A stretch of 64,000 nucleotides of DNA from Catellatospora coxensis (GTDB lineage: Bacteria; Actinomycetota; Actinomycetes; Mycobacteriales; Micromonosporaceae). The stretch is from the NCBI RefSeq assembly GCF_016862635.1, contig NZ_BONI01000052.1, positions 1-64,000 of the forward strand, read 5' to 3'. This document shows positions 48,187-56,941 of the stretch, piece after piece. How positions within the stretch are numbered: position 1 is the stretch's first letter; every line of letters starts with the position of its first letter. Position numbers and translations under genes: made by a program. The notes under the pieces are model-generated. The model searched no databases and had not been told where the DNA came from. It saw only the letters and a program-made list of their open reading frames with translations.

Positions 48187-48205
48187 GCGGTTTCTGGGAA
48201 ACCGC
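48187..48205. terminator. hairpin between convergent HerA-like gene and murJ
   Basis: gcggtttc (48187-48194) and gaaaccgc (48198-48205) pair around a 3-base loop, between two convergent genes. Confidence 0.55.
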
Positions 48206-48231
48206 GGCCTCGTGCGAGCTGGTGTGACGGG

Positions 48232-49968
48232 TCAGCGGCCGATCTTGCGGCGGACCATGCCGACGACGTCCTGAACCTCGCTCACCTTCAGGACGAGGGC
48301 GGCCGCGCCGTAGACGCCGCAGATCACGAGACCGCCCGCGACCAGGGTCACCCACGCGGTGAAGGAGCTGACCGAAGACTGGGTCGCCCCCATGAACAGC
48401 AGCTTGACCGTCCCGTAACCGGCCCCGGCGGCGACCAGCGCGGCCACCGCGACCTTGCCGAGGGTGATCGAGATCCGGCGCAGGCCGATCAGTCCGATCC
48501 TGCGCTTGAGCAGCGTGGCCGACAGGATCGCGGCGAAGACGTACGAGGCGGCGTTGCCGACCATCATGCCGACCGCGGTGGTGGCGGCCGCGAACGCGAC
48601 CCACCAGCCCAGCTGGATGGACAGCCGCAGCGTGATCACCGGCAGGTTGAGCAGCGCCGGGGTGCGGGTGTCCTGCATCGAGTAGTAGCTGAAGTTGAAC
48701 AGCTGGCTGATCGCGAACGGCAGCAGCGCGAGCCCGGCCATGGCGAGCACGGGCGCGGTCTCGATCGACGCGGTCCGGTCGACCTGGCCGCGCTCGAACA
48801 GCGCGATGGCGATCGGCAGGGCCAGCACCAGGTAGGTGACCGCGATCGGGGCCAGCACCACGGAGACCATGCGGATGCCGCGGCTCAGGTCGGCTGCGAT
48901 GTCCCCGGCCCGGCCGTCGGCCGCCGCGGCGCTCATCCGGGGCAGCAGCGCCGTGATGATCGAGACCGCCACGATGCCGTGCGCCATCATCATCAGCAGG
49001 AAGACGTTGTTGTAGATGATCGGGCCGGGGCCGTCGTCCTGGGTCCGGTTCAGCAGGTTGAACATGACCAGCAGCGCGAGCTGGTTGACGATGACGTAGC
49101 AGAACATCCAGCCGCCGACGCGGCCGAGGCTGCGCAGGCCGAGCTTGGCGAAGTCGAACCGCCAGCGCCAGCGGAAACCCACTCCGCGCAGCGCGGGCAT
49201 CAGCCCGATGGCCTGGACCACGATGCCGAGCAGCACGCCGCCGCCGAGCAGCAGGATCTGCCCCCGGGTGACCTCGGCGGCGTTCTTGACCGGGTCGCCG
49301 TGGTAGATCGTCAGGAAGACGACGCCGGTGCCGATCACCACGAGGTTGTTCAGAATCGGGGTCCACATGGGCGGGGCGAACCGCCCGCGGGTGTTCAGCA
49401 CCGCGCTGCACAGGCCGGTCAGGCCGTAGAAGAAGATCGTCGGCAGCATCAGGTACGACAGCGAGGTGATCAGGTCCTGGTAGGCCTGGGGGGTGCCGCT
49501 CGCGTACGCCAGGGCCAGCAGGGGCGCGCAGATCACGGCGAGCACCGTGGTGATGCCGAGCACGATCACGGTCAGCGTGAGCAGCCGCTGGGTGAAGGCC
49601 TGTCCCCGGTCGGCGTCGTTCTTGCGGGCGCGGACCAGCATCGGCACCAGCACGCTGGACAGGATGCCGCCCAGCAGCAGCTCGTAGATCATTCCCGGGA
49701 AGATCTGCGCGGTCGTGTACGCGTCGCCCAGGGCGTACGTGCCCACGGCGGCCACCATCACGGCCGTACGCAGGAAGCCCGTGCCCCGGCTGACCAGCGA
49801 GCCGACGGCCATCATGGCCGAGTTGCCCGCCGCGCCCCGGTGCTCGTCCTCGAACGAGGGCTCGGCCGCGACCTCGATCTCCTCGGCGGGCAGCGCCGTC
49901 CCCACCACGCGCGGGATGACGGTGGTGTGGTCCTCGTCGACCGGGGGCAGACGATCGGGGGCTGTCAT
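48232..49968 (-). CDS. murJ: lipid II flippase MurJ
   Basis: A 578-residue protein with about fourteen membrane helices that moves lipid II across the membrane for peptidoglycan synthesis. The MviN signature region is seen in NSAMMAVGSLVSRGTGFLRTAVMVAAVG and QIFPGMIYELLLGGILSSVLVPMLVRARK. The first 55 residues are an acidic cytoplasmic tail. Unlike the mycobacterial protein there is no pseudokinase extension; that part is a separate gene at 44819. ATG 49968 is chosen; another ATG at 49980 is nearly as good. pcnA is divergent. Confidence 0.94.
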   Translation of the reverse strand: MTAPDRLPPVDEDHTTVIPRVVGTALPAEEIEVAAEPSFEDEHRGAAGNSAMMAVGSLVSRGTGFLRTAVMVAAVGTYALGDAYTTAQIFPGMIYELLLGGILSSVLVPMLVRARKNDADRGQAFTQRLLTLTVIVLGITTVLAVICAPLLALAYASGTPQAYQDLITSLSYLMLPTIFFYGLTGLCSAVLNTRGRFAPPMWTPILNNLVVIGTGVVFLTIYHGDPVKNAAEVTRGQILLLGGGVLLGIVVQAIGLMPALRGVGFRWRWRFDFAKLGLRSLGRVGGWMFCYVIVNQLALLVMFNLLNRTQDDGPGPIIYNNVFLLMMMAHGIVAVSIITALLPRMSAAAADGRAGDIAADLSRGIRMVSVVLAPIAVTYLVLALPIAIALFERGQVDRTASIETAPVLAMAGLALLPFAISQLFNFSYYSMQDTRTPALLNLPVITLRLSIQLGWWVAFAAATTAVGMMVGNAASYVFAAILSATLLKRRIGLIGLRRISITLGKVAVAALVAAGAGYGTVKLLFMGATQSSVSSFTAWVTLVAGGLVICGVYGAAALVLKVSEVQDVVGMVRRKIGR

Positions 49969-50026
49969 GGGATGCACCATACCTGCGAACGGCCCTGGCC
50001 AGCCTCCCCAGTACGCTGGATGATCG

Positions 50027-51469
50027 ATGTCGCCCTCACCTGAACTCACCACCGTCCAGCGCAACGCCGTCACCGAGCTGTTGCGCGTCTCACCCGTCGC
50101 CGACGAACTGGGCCGCCGGTTCGCCAAGGCCGGGTTCGAGCTGCACCTCGTCGGCGGATCCGTGCGCGATGCGCTGCTCGGCCGCCTCGGCGACGATCTC
50201 GACTTCTGCACCGACGCCCGCCCCGAGGACACCCTCAAGATCGTGAAGGGCTGGGCCGAGGCGATCTGGGAGACCGGGCGCGAGTTCGGCACCATCGGGC
50301 TGCAGCGCGGCGGGCTCCGCCTGGAGATCACCACGTACCGGGCCGAGTCCTACGACGGGGTGAGCCGCAACCCGCAGGTCCAGTACGGCGACAACCTGCA
50401 CGACGACCTCGTGCGGCGCGACTTCACGGTCAACGCGATGGCGGTCAGCCTGCCCGGGCACGGGTTCGCCGACCCGTTCGGCGGCCTGGCCGACCTGGCG
50501 GCGCGGGTGATCCGCACCCCCGGCACCCCGGCCCAGTCGTTCGGCGACGACCCGCTGCGCATGCTGCGCGCCGCCCGGTTCGCCGCCCAGCTGCGCTTCG
50601 CCGTCGATCCGGCCGTGGTCACCGCCATGGAGCACATGGCCGCGGACCTGGACCGGATCACCGCCGAGCGCATCCGGGACGAGTTCTCCAAGCTGCTGTG
50701 CGGCGCCGACCCGGTCACCGGGCTGCGGCTGCTGGTCGACACCGGCCTGGCCGACCGCTTCCTGCCCGAGCTGGCCGGCCTCAAGCTGGAGATCGACGAG
50801 CACGCCCAGCACAAGGACGTGTACGAGCACACCCTCAAGGTGGTCAGCAACGCCGTCGGCTTCGACTCCGCCGACGGCGGCCCCGACCTGGTCCTGCGCC
50901 TGGCCGCGCTGCTGCACGACATCGGCAAGCCGGCCACCAAGGCGGTCGGCGGCGACGGGGGCGTCAGCTTCCACCACCACGAGATGGTCGGCGCGCGCAT
51001 GGCCAAGTCGCGGCTGAAGCTGCTCAAGTACCCCAAGGACGTGATCTCGCCGGTGGTCGCGCTGGTCGGACTGCACCTGCGCTTCTACGGATACGGCCGC
51101 GGCGAGTGGACCGACTCGGCGGTGCGCCGCTACGTCACCGACGCCGGGGACCAGCTCGCCCGCCTGCACAAGCTCACCCGCTCCGACTGCACCACCCGCA
51201 ACAAGCGCAAGGCCGCCCTGCTGGCCGCGGACTACGACGCGCTGGAAGTGCGCATCGCCCGTATCCAGGAGGAGGAGGACCTGGCCCGGGTCCGGCCGGA
51301 CCTCGACGGGAACGCGATCATGGAGCTGCTCGGCATCCCCGCCGGCCCGATCGTCGGCCGCGCCTGGAAGCACCTCAAGGAACTGCGCTTGGAACGCGGC
51401 CCCCTCGACCGCGACGAGGCCGAGGCCGAACTCCAGCGCTGGGCCCGCACCGAGGGCCTCATCCCCTGA
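50027..51469 (+). CDS. pcnA: CCA-adding tRNA nucleotidyltransferase
   Basis: A 480-residue enzyme that builds or repairs the CCA end of tRNAs. This matters here because tRNA-Ile(GAT) lacks an encoded CCA. The class II nucleotidyltransferase head is HLVGGSVRDALLGRLGDDLDFCTDARPEDT, with the metal Asp pair DLDF, then RRDFTVNAMAV, DPFGGLADL and DDPLRMLRAARFAAQL. An HD-type domain follows (LLHDIGKPATK, FHHHEMVGARM). In actinobacteria it usually neighbours murJ, as here. Confidence 0.95.
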   Translation: MSPSPELTTVQRNAVTELLRVSPVADELGRRFAKAGFELHLVGGSVRDALLGRLGDDLDFCTDARPEDTLKIVKGWAEAIWETGREFGTIGLQRGGLRLEITTYRAESYDGVSRNPQVQYGDNLHDDLVRRDFTVNAMAVSLPGHGFADPFGGLADLAARVIRTPGTPAQSFGDDPLRMLRAARFAAQLRFAVDPAVVTAMEHMAADLDRITAERIRDEFSKLLCGADPVTGLRLLVDTGLADRFLPELAGLKLEIDEHAQHKDVYEHTLKVVSNAVGFDSADGGPDLVLRLAALLHDIGKPATKAVGGDGGVSFHHHEMVGARMAKSRLKLLKYPKDVISPVVALVGLHLRFYGYGRGEWTDSAVRRYVTDAGDQLARLHKLTRSDCTTRNKRKAALLAADYDALEVRIARIQEEEDLARVRPDLDGNAIMELLGIPAGPIVGRAWKHLKELRLERGPLDRDEAEAELQRWARTEGLIP

Positions 51470-51483
51470 CCGTGGGGCTCCAA

Positions 51484-51558
51484 GATCGTCCGACTTGCCA
51501 GGCACCCGTGCGTATCTTGAGCGCGCTTTCGCCCACTTGCCTGGCAAGTCCAACGATC
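51484..51558. terminator. 21-bp imperfect inverted repeat between convergent genes
   Basis: The arm at 51484-51504 (gatcgtccgacttgccaggc plus a) pairs with 51538-51558 with two mismatches; the inner 12 bp (acttgccaggca/tgcctggcaagt) are perfect. The loop is 33 bases. It lies between the ends of pcnA and the MFS gene, so it may terminate both, but its size also fits a dispersed REP/MITE-like repeat. Confidence 0.6.
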
Positions 51559-52924
51559 ATGGACGCGTGGCGGCGTCCCGTGCGGCGCCGGCCGTCGCGA
51601 ACCAGTACCAGACCGCCAGGAGCACGAACGCCGTTGCGGTGATCACCAGGCCGAGCGCGGACTTGCCGTTCGGGGGCAGGGTCAGCGCCGCGGTGAACAG
51701 GCCCGTCACGAAGCACAGATTGAACGCGGTGTCGTTGACGCTGAAGATGCGGCCGCGGTACTCGTCGAGGCACTCGCGCTGGATGGTCGCGTCCACGATG
51801 ATCTTCATGCTCTGCGAGGCGACGTTCACCAGGAACACCGCGACCAGCAGCAGCGGCGCGATGAACGGCAGCCCGAAGACCAGCACCACCACGCCGACGG
51901 CGGCGACCACACCGCTCAGCCAGCGCCGGGCGTCCCACCAGCGCACCGCGAGCGGGGTGATCACGGCGGCAAGCGCCGCACCGGCCGCGCCCGAGAGCAC
52001 CACCAGCCCCAACTGCCCCATCGACGTCGCGGCACCGGACACCTGCGCGGCCCGGCTGCCGTTCTGCCCGAAGTAGCGGCTGTAGAGGAGCAGCACCGCG
52101 AGCGTGAGCACGCCGTAGAGGAAGCGGTAGGACGACTGCAGGATCATGATGCGCAGTGCCTTGCGCCGCTCCGCAAGGTGGCGTGCACCGCTGATCATGC
52201 CGCGAAACACCTGCACCACGGCCTCGCCGAGTCTCGTGGTGGGCCGCTCGTGTGCCAGCGGGCCCAGCTCGTCACGGCTGAACAGGCGCCGAGCGAGCAG
52301 TCCGGAGACCAGGTAACCGACGGCCGCGGTGGCCGCGATGGCGCCGTACCCGTGCCGGTCCGTGCCGACCACCCGCAGCGCGACCACGGACGCCGCGGTG
52401 AACAGGCCCACCGAGTAGCAGATCGTGCCGAGCGTGGAGGCCAGCGCGTTCGCCGGGACGAGCTTGCGCTCCTCCACCACGTGCGGCAGGGACGCCGACA
52501 GGCCGGCCAGGAAGAACCGGTTGATCGCGATGACGATGAGCGCGCAGACCGCGAACGCCAGGCCCTGCGCACCGGACCACAGCAGCGCCGCCGCGGGCAG
52601 CACCATCGCGGCGCGAGCCAGGTTGGCGGTGGACAGCGACGCCCGGCGGTCCCACCGGTCCAGCAGCACGCCGACGTACGGGCCGAGCAGCGAGTACGGC
52701 AGCAGCAGGATGGCGAAGCCGGCCGCGATGGCGACCGGGCTGGACTGCCGGTCGGGGTTGAACAGCAGCGACCCGGCCAGCCCGGCCTGGAACCAGCCGT
52801 CGGCGATCTGGCTGGTCAGCCTGACCCCGAGCAGCCGCCGGAACGGGGCCCCGGCCAGGATCGCGCGGGAGGTCGCGGCGACCTTCGGCGTCGGCACGGT
52901 GTTCGGCATCACGGGGTGCGGCAC
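51557..52924 (-). CDS. MFS transporter
   Basis: A 455-residue membrane protein with about twelve helices. The loop after helix 2 reads LGPYVGVLLDRWDRRASL, a major-facilitator signature (GxxxDRxxRR). The central loop is RLFSRDELGPLAHERPTTRLGEAVVQVFRGM, and QRECLDEYRGRIFSVNDTAFNLCFV lies before helix 11. The pattern is that of drug-efflux-type members common in actinobacteria; the substrate cannot be inferred. The start is GTG 52924, with AGGGTGG upstream. Confidence 0.88.
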   Translation of the reverse strand: MPHPVMPNTVPTPKVAATSRAILAGAPFRRLLGVRLTSQIADGWFQAGLAGSLLFNPDRQSSPVAIAAGFAILLLPYSLLGPYVGVLLDRWDRRASLSTANLARAAMVLPAAALLWSGAQGLAFAVCALIVIAINRFFLAGLSASLPHVVEERKLVPANALASTLGTICYSVGLFTAASVVALRVVGTDRHGYGAIAATAAVGYLVSGLLARRLFSRDELGPLAHERPTTRLGEAVVQVFRGMISGARHLAERRKALRIMILQSSYRFLYGVLTLAVLLLYSRYFGQNGSRAAQVSGAATSMGQLGLVVLSGAAGAALAAVITPLAVRWWDARRWLSGVVAAVGVVVLVFGLPFIAPLLLVAVFLVNVASQSMKIIVDATIQRECLDEYRGRIFSVNDTAFNLCFVTGLFTAALTLPPNGKSALGLVITATAFVLLAVWYWFATAGAARDAATRP

Positions 52925-52962
52925 GTCACCACCCTACGTGGCGCGGGGGGTCCGTACATGAA

Positions 52963-53006
52963 CGCTGCGGGCGTTCCGGTCATCCACGACCGGAACGCCC
53001 GCAGCG
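52963..53006 (-). terminator. 19-bp perfect hairpin downstream of the flotillin gene
   Basis: cgctgcgggcgttccggtc (52963-52981) pairs perfectly with gaccggaacgcccgcagcg (52988-53006). It is the second of two look-alike hairpins after the flotillin stop. Confidence 0.75.
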
Positions 53007-53023
53007 GTGATGCGTCTCGCGAA

Positions 53024-53060
53024 CGCGGCGGGCGTCCCGGTCACCGGAACACCCGCCGCG
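53024..53060 (-). terminator. 18-bp hairpin just after the flotillin stop
   Basis: cgcggcgggcgtcccggt (53024-53041) pairs with accggaacacccgccgcg (53043-53060) with two mismatches. The sequence closely resembles the next hairpin at 52963, so a tandem duplication is likely. Confidence 0.7.
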
Positions 53061-53066
53061 GATGGA

Positions 53067-54545
53067 TCACTCCTTGGTGTTCGTCGCGCCGGTCACCCGG
53101 GCGAGCAGCGCCGGCAGGTCGATACCGGTCAGGTCGTTGCCCAGCTGCAGGCCCTGGGCCACGTTCGTGGCCACGGACTTGGTCAGCGAGCTCGCGCCGT
53201 CGGTGGAGATGACGGTCATCTTGTCGATCGCGCCCATCGGGGCGGACGCCGCGGCGACGACCTGCGGCAGCACCTTGACCAGCAGGTCGAGCACGGCGGC
53301 CTCGCCGTACTGGGCGAACGCCTCAGCCTTGAGGCGCATCGCCTCGGCCTCGGACTGGCCCTTGGCCAGGATGGCGGCCGCCTCGGCGGTGCCTTCGCGC
53401 TCGACCGCGTCGGCGATGGCGGTACGCCGCCGCTGCTCGGCCTCACCCTCCTTGGCGCCCTCGATCGCGTTCGCCTCGGCGAGCGCGGCGCGGCGGGCCC
53501 GCTCGCCCTCACCGGTCAGGCGGGACTGCTCGGCGTTGGCCTGCGCGGCGGCGATGGTCGCCTGGCGGGCCGCGTCGGCGGCGAGCACCCGGGCGTTGCG
53601 GTCGGCCTCGGCCTCCTGCTCGACCTTGTACCGCGCCGCGTCGGCGGGCTTGCGCACCTCGGTGTCGAGCTGGCGCTGCTTGAGCTCGGCGTTCTGCTCG
53701 GCTACCTTGCGCTGCTCGGCGATGATCACCTGCTGGCGCTCGGCCTCGGCCAGCGGACCGGCCGCGGCGGAGACGGCCTTGGCGGCGTCGATCTCGGCCT
53801 GGATGCCGGCCTGCTTGAGGGCCAGGTTGCGCTGCGCCTCGGCGATGGACTCCTCGGACTTGAGCCGGGCCTGCTCGGCCTCCTGGCGGGCGTTGGCCTC
53901 GGCGATGGCCGCGTCCTTGAGCACCCGGGCGGCCTCGGGGCGGCCCAGGTCCTGCAGGTAGGAGCCCTCGGCGAGGATGTCCTGCAGCTGGAACGTGTCG
54001 AGCACCAGGCCCTGGTTCGTCATCGAGTGCTCCGCCTCCTCCGCGACGGCGGAGGCGAAGGCGGCCCGGTCCCGGATGATCTCCTCGATCGTCAGCCGGC
54101 CCACGATGGAGCGCAGCGCACCGGCCAGCACCTCGCGGGTGAACTCCTCGATCTCGGACTGCTGGTGCAGGAAGCGCTGGGCGGCCGCGCGGATGGCGTC
54201 CTCGGTGCCGCCGACCTTCACGATCGCGACGCCCTGCAGGTTGGCCCGGATGCCCTGCTTGCTGACCGCGCCGGTGATCTCGACGTGGATGCGGCGGCTC
54301 GACAGGTCGAGGACCTGCAGCTTCTGCACGACCGGCAGCACGAACACCGAGGCGCCCATGACGACCTTCTGACCCGACAGGTCGGTGGAGCGCGCGCCGT
54401 CGGCGGTTTCGGTGACCCGGCCCTTGCGGCCGGTCACGATGAAGGCCTCGTTCGGGCCGGCCACCTTGATCCGGGACAGCACGAAGAGGATGAGCAGGAG
54501 CACGAGCAGCACGCCGCCCGCGATCGCAATGGTGAGGGCTGTCAT
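53067..54545 (-). CDS. flotillin-like SPFH protein
   Basis: A 492-residue protein. An N-terminal membrane anchor (about 5-24) is followed by the SPFH/band-7 domain (VAGPNEAFIVTGRKGRVTET...FTREVLAGALRSIVGRLTIEEIIRDRAAF). A long coiled-coil rich in EA repeats (about 215-400) and a C-terminal domain (AVLDLLVKVLPQVVAAASAPMGAIDKMTVIS) complete it. Flotillins gather membrane microdomains and usually work with an NfeD partner. The NfeD-like gene lies upstream in the same direction but a TnpB insertion now separates them. AAGG precedes the ATG. Two hairpins follow. Confidence 0.93.
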   Translation of the reverse strand: MTALTIAIAGGVLLVLLLILFVLSRIKVAGPNEAFIVTGRKGRVTETADGARSTDLSGQKVVMGASVFVLPVVQKLQVLDLSSRRIHVEITGAVSKQGIRANLQGVAIVKVGGTEDAIRAAAQRFLHQQSEIEEFTREVLAGALRSIVGRLTIEEIIRDRAAFASAVAEEAEHSMTNQGLVLDTFQLQDILAEGSYLQDLGRPEAARVLKDAAIAEANARQEAEQARLKSEESIAEAQRNLALKQAGIQAEIDAAKAVSAAAGPLAEAERQQVIIAEQRKVAEQNAELKQRQLDTEVRKPADAARYKVEQEAEADRNARVLAADAARQATIAAAQANAEQSRLTGEGERARRAALAEANAIEGAKEGEAEQRRRTAIADAVEREGTAEAAAILAKGQSEAEAMRLKAEAFAQYGEAAVLDLLVKVLPQVVAAASAPMGAIDKMTVISTDGASSLTKSVATNVAQGLQLGNDLTGIDLPALLARVTGATNTKE

Positions 54546-54665
54546 TCAGAACCTTTCGAAGAAACCCTTGGTCTTAGCCGTGGGTAGGGAGTGGAACCTC
54601 TGTAGAACAGGTCTGGGATAGGCGATTCACCGTGAGAGCGGATGGTCTCCACAGCTTCGGCATAT

Positions 54666-55874
54666 ATGGTGATCGACGTGTTCGAGACAGTGCGCTACAC
54701 CTACCGCCTGCGGCCCGGCCGTACCGCAGAGGCAGCGCTGCTCGACGAGTGGGGCCGCTGCCGGTGGCTGTGGAACGAGGCCGTCCACCAGCAGCGGACC
54801 GGCCGCAAGCCGACATTCGGCACACTGTCGAAGATGCTGACCGAGGCCCGGAGCCGTAACGCCTGGCTGCGCGCCGGTTCCCAGGTCGCCCAGCAGCAGA
54901 GCCTGCGTACCTATGCCATCGCCCTGGATCATTCGTTCAAGGTCAAAGGCCGGGGCCGGCCGAAGGTCAAGCGCCTCAAGGACGCGCCGGCGAGCCTGGA
55001 ATACACCACCCGGGGCTTTCGGATCAAGGCCGGGGTCCTGTGCCTTCCCGGCAAGGTCACCGTTCCGGTCGTCTGGTCCAGGGAACTGCCGTCCGAGCCG
55101 ACCAGCGTTCGCGTCTACCGGGACAACCTCGGCCACTGGTACGCCTCGTTCGTGGTCCGCCGTGCCCGTGCCGACACACCCGAAGCGGATCTGCCTGCCA
55201 TCGGCGTGGACTGGGGCGTGAAGACCACCGCCACGACCACCGACCCCGCCTTCGACCTGCCACACCTCGGGCACCGCAAGCGCTGCGCCGCCGAACGTGG
55301 CAAGGCCCAGCGCAAAATGGCGCGCCGTCGCCCGCCGAAGGGGCAGCCCCCGTCGAAGGGTTACCTGAGCGCGAAGCGGCTGGCCGCCCGGATCGAGAAG
55401 AAAGCCGCCCGGCAGAACACCCACGACGCCCGCGTCTGGGCCAAGAGCATCACCGACCATCACGCCCTGATCGCCGTCGAGGACTTCAAGCCGAAGTTCC
55501 TGGCCAAAACCCGGATGGCCCGAAAGGCGGCCGACGCCGCGATCGGCGCATGCAAACGGGAACTGATCGACCGTGGTACGCGGGCGGGCCGGAAGGTGGT
55601 GCTGGTGCCGCCCGCCTACACCACGATGACCTGCTCCGAGTGCGGCGCGAGAGCCAACCTCCGCCTCGGATTGGGTGTCCGCATCTTCGAATGCGCGGCC
55701 TGCGGGTACACCGCCGACCGCGATCTCAACGCCGCGAGGACGATCCTCGCCACGGCTGAACGCAACCGTGCCGGTGCCGACGACATCAGACATACGATCG
55801 CCTCCTTCCGGGACGGTGGATCGGATGCGGTCCGAGCTGGGAATCCCCCGAATTCATCCGTGGGGAGCCGTTAA
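54666..55874 (+). CDS. tnpB: IS200/IS605-type TnpB RNA-guided nuclease (no TnpA nearby)
   Basis: A 402-residue TnpB. The RuvC residues are intact: D182 in GVDWGVKTT, E272 in IAVEDFKPKF and D353 in DRDLNAAR. The zinc ribbon has C323, C326, C343 and C346 (CSECG...CAACG). TnpB cuts DNA with a guide RNA made from its own 3' end and helps IS200/605 elements persist. No tyrosine transposase TnpA is adjacent, so this is a solo copy. It lies opposite to, and between, the NfeD-like and flotillin genes. The C-terminal codons run into the probable element end. ATG 54666 starts the conserved region; an ATG at 54642 is possible. Confidence 0.92.
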   Translation: MVIDVFETVRYTYRLRPGRTAEAALLDEWGRCRWLWNEAVHQQRTGRKPTFGTLSKMLTEARSRNAWLRAGSQVAQQQSLRTYAIALDHSFKVKGRGRPKVKRLKDAPASLEYTTRGFRIKAGVLCLPGKVTVPVVWSRELPSEPTSVRVYRDNLGHWYASFVVRRARADTPEADLPAIGVDWGVKTTATTTDPAFDLPHLGHRKRCAAERGKAQRKMARRRPPKGQPPSKGYLSAKRLAARIEKKAARQNTHDARVWAKSITDHHALIAVEDFKPKFLAKTRMARKAADAAIGACKRELIDRGTRAGRKVVLVPPAYTTMTCSECGARANLRLGLGVRIFECAACGYTADRDLNAARTILATAERNRAGADDIRHTIASFRDGGSDAVRAGNPPNSSVGSR

Positions 55875-55885
55875 TGCCTTCCTTC
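55750..55885 (+). ncRNA. probable guide (omega) RNA region and right end of the TnpB element
   Basis: In this family the guide RNA scaffold overlaps the 3' end of tnpB and ends at the element's right boundary. Here the last codons carry gaatcccccgaattc and ccgtggggagccgttaatgc, a Pro/Gly-coding GC-rich tail common to actinobacterial copies. The boundary probably lies near 55873; the bases after it (from about 55875) would be the guide. The limits are estimates. Confidence 0.4.
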
Positions 55886-55900
55886 TGCCAAGGAGAGGAG

Positions 55901-56404
55901 CTACTGCTCCGGGACTTCTTGCACGATCACGCTGGTGTCGCTGACGGCGGACGTGACGACGACCTTGGTTCCCAGCGGCACGGGGCGCTCGGCGCGGGCG
56001 GACAGCTTCACGGGCTGCCCGCCGATGCGCACGCGGACCTCGCCGAAGCCGCCGGCAGGGATGGGGGTGACCACCACACCCCGGGTGCCGACCAGGTCGG
56101 CGCGGGTCGGGGTGGCGTCCGTCCGCATGTTCGACATGCGTTTTACCAGGTAGCTGGCCAGTAGGGCCAGGGGTATCGCGGCGACTATCGCGATGAACAC
56201 CACCGCGGCGATGCCCAGGGCGTCGCCGGTGAGCTCGTTCACGACGGCGGCGCTGAAGCCGAAGCCGCCGATCAGTGACGCGACGAGTTCCGTGGAGACG
56301 AAACCGTCGCCGAGGTCGAGGAGGTCACCACCGAGGACGGCGACCGCCGCGATGACGATGCCGAGTGCCCCGATGATCAGAAAGACCAGTGTCGCCGTAC
56401 CCAC
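55901..56404 (-). CDS. NfeD-like membrane protein
   Basis: A protein of 167 residues if started at GTG 56404, or 177 from TTG 56434. It has an N-terminal membrane region of three to four helices (LVFLIIGALGIVIAAVAVLGGDLLDLG...GIAAVVFIAIVAAIPLALLASYLV). A C-terminal OB-fold follows (LVGTRGVVVTPIPAGGFGEVRVRIGGQPVKLSARAERPVPLGTKVVVTSAVSDTSVIVQEV). This short NfeD1b form lacks the protease domain and partners flotillins. The flotillin gene lies downstream on the same strand, separated by the TnpB insertion. Confidence 0.85.
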   Translation of the reverse strand: MGTATLVFLIIGALGIVIAAVAVLGGDLLDLGDGFVSTELVASLIGGFGFSAAVVNELTGDALGIAAVVFIAIVAAIPLALLASYLVKRMSNMRTDATPTRADLVGTRGVVVTPIPAGGFGEVRVRIGGQPVKLSARAERPVPLGTKVVVTSAVSDTSVIVQEVPEQ

Positions 56405-56443
56405 GCCGGGAACCGTAGCGACCTCGGGCAACAACCGGATCGG

Positions 56444-56941
56444 TCACTCGGCCACCCAGCTGAGGACCTTGAAGGCACCGATGCCGGCCAGCACCAGGGC
56501 GAGGCCGATGACCAGGAAGGTGAACAGGCACGGCACCACCACGCCGCGCTTCTTCGTGGGCGCCCGATACGACCCGGCCCATTGCGTCGGCTTGCCCGAG
56601 CGCTCCGCCTCGTCGGCGAGCTGCACCAGGCGCTGGGTCGCGGTCGCGGACAGGTGCACGGTGTCGCCCTGGAAGTGCAGCAGCCGCAATCGCTGCCACG
56701 GATCGGGGTTGGCCTTGGCGAACGCCGTCAGCTCGGCGTCGCGCACCTCGTCGGTGAGAAAGCCCCACCGGCCGGCCTCCACCGGATTACCGGTCTGCCG
56801 GTAGATGGAGGACAGTAGTGCGCGGATCTCGACGTCGTCGGGAAGGACGGCCAGCAGGGTCCGTAGACGCTGCACAGCCAGATGGGTATGCCCGGCCGCG
56901 AGATCGGCGCGCACCCGGGCGAGTACGTCCGCCTTTGCCAC
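56444..56941 (-). CDS. DUF6584-like TPR-type membrane protein, copy 1
   Basis: A 165-residue protein. The N-terminal helical part (AKADVLARVRADLAAGHTHLAVQRLRTLLAVLPDDVEIRALLSSIYRQTGNPVEAGRWGFLT) resembles a TPR pair and ends in the EAGRW(G/S)(F/Y)L motif shared with the next gene. One C-terminal membrane helix (VVVPCLFTFLVIGLALVLAGIGAF) anchors it. GTG 56941 has AAGGA upstream and aligns with the start of the paralogue at 57492. Function unknown. Possibly part of the NfeD operon. Confidence 0.75.
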   Translation of the reverse strand: MAKADVLARVRADLAAGHTHLAVQRLRTLLAVLPDDVEIRALLSSIYRQTGNPVEAGRWGFLTDEVRDAELTAFAKANPDPWQRLRLLHFQGDTVHLSATATQRLVQLADEAERSGKPTQWAGSYRAPTKKRGVVVPCLFTFLVIGLALVLAGIGAFKVLSWVAE

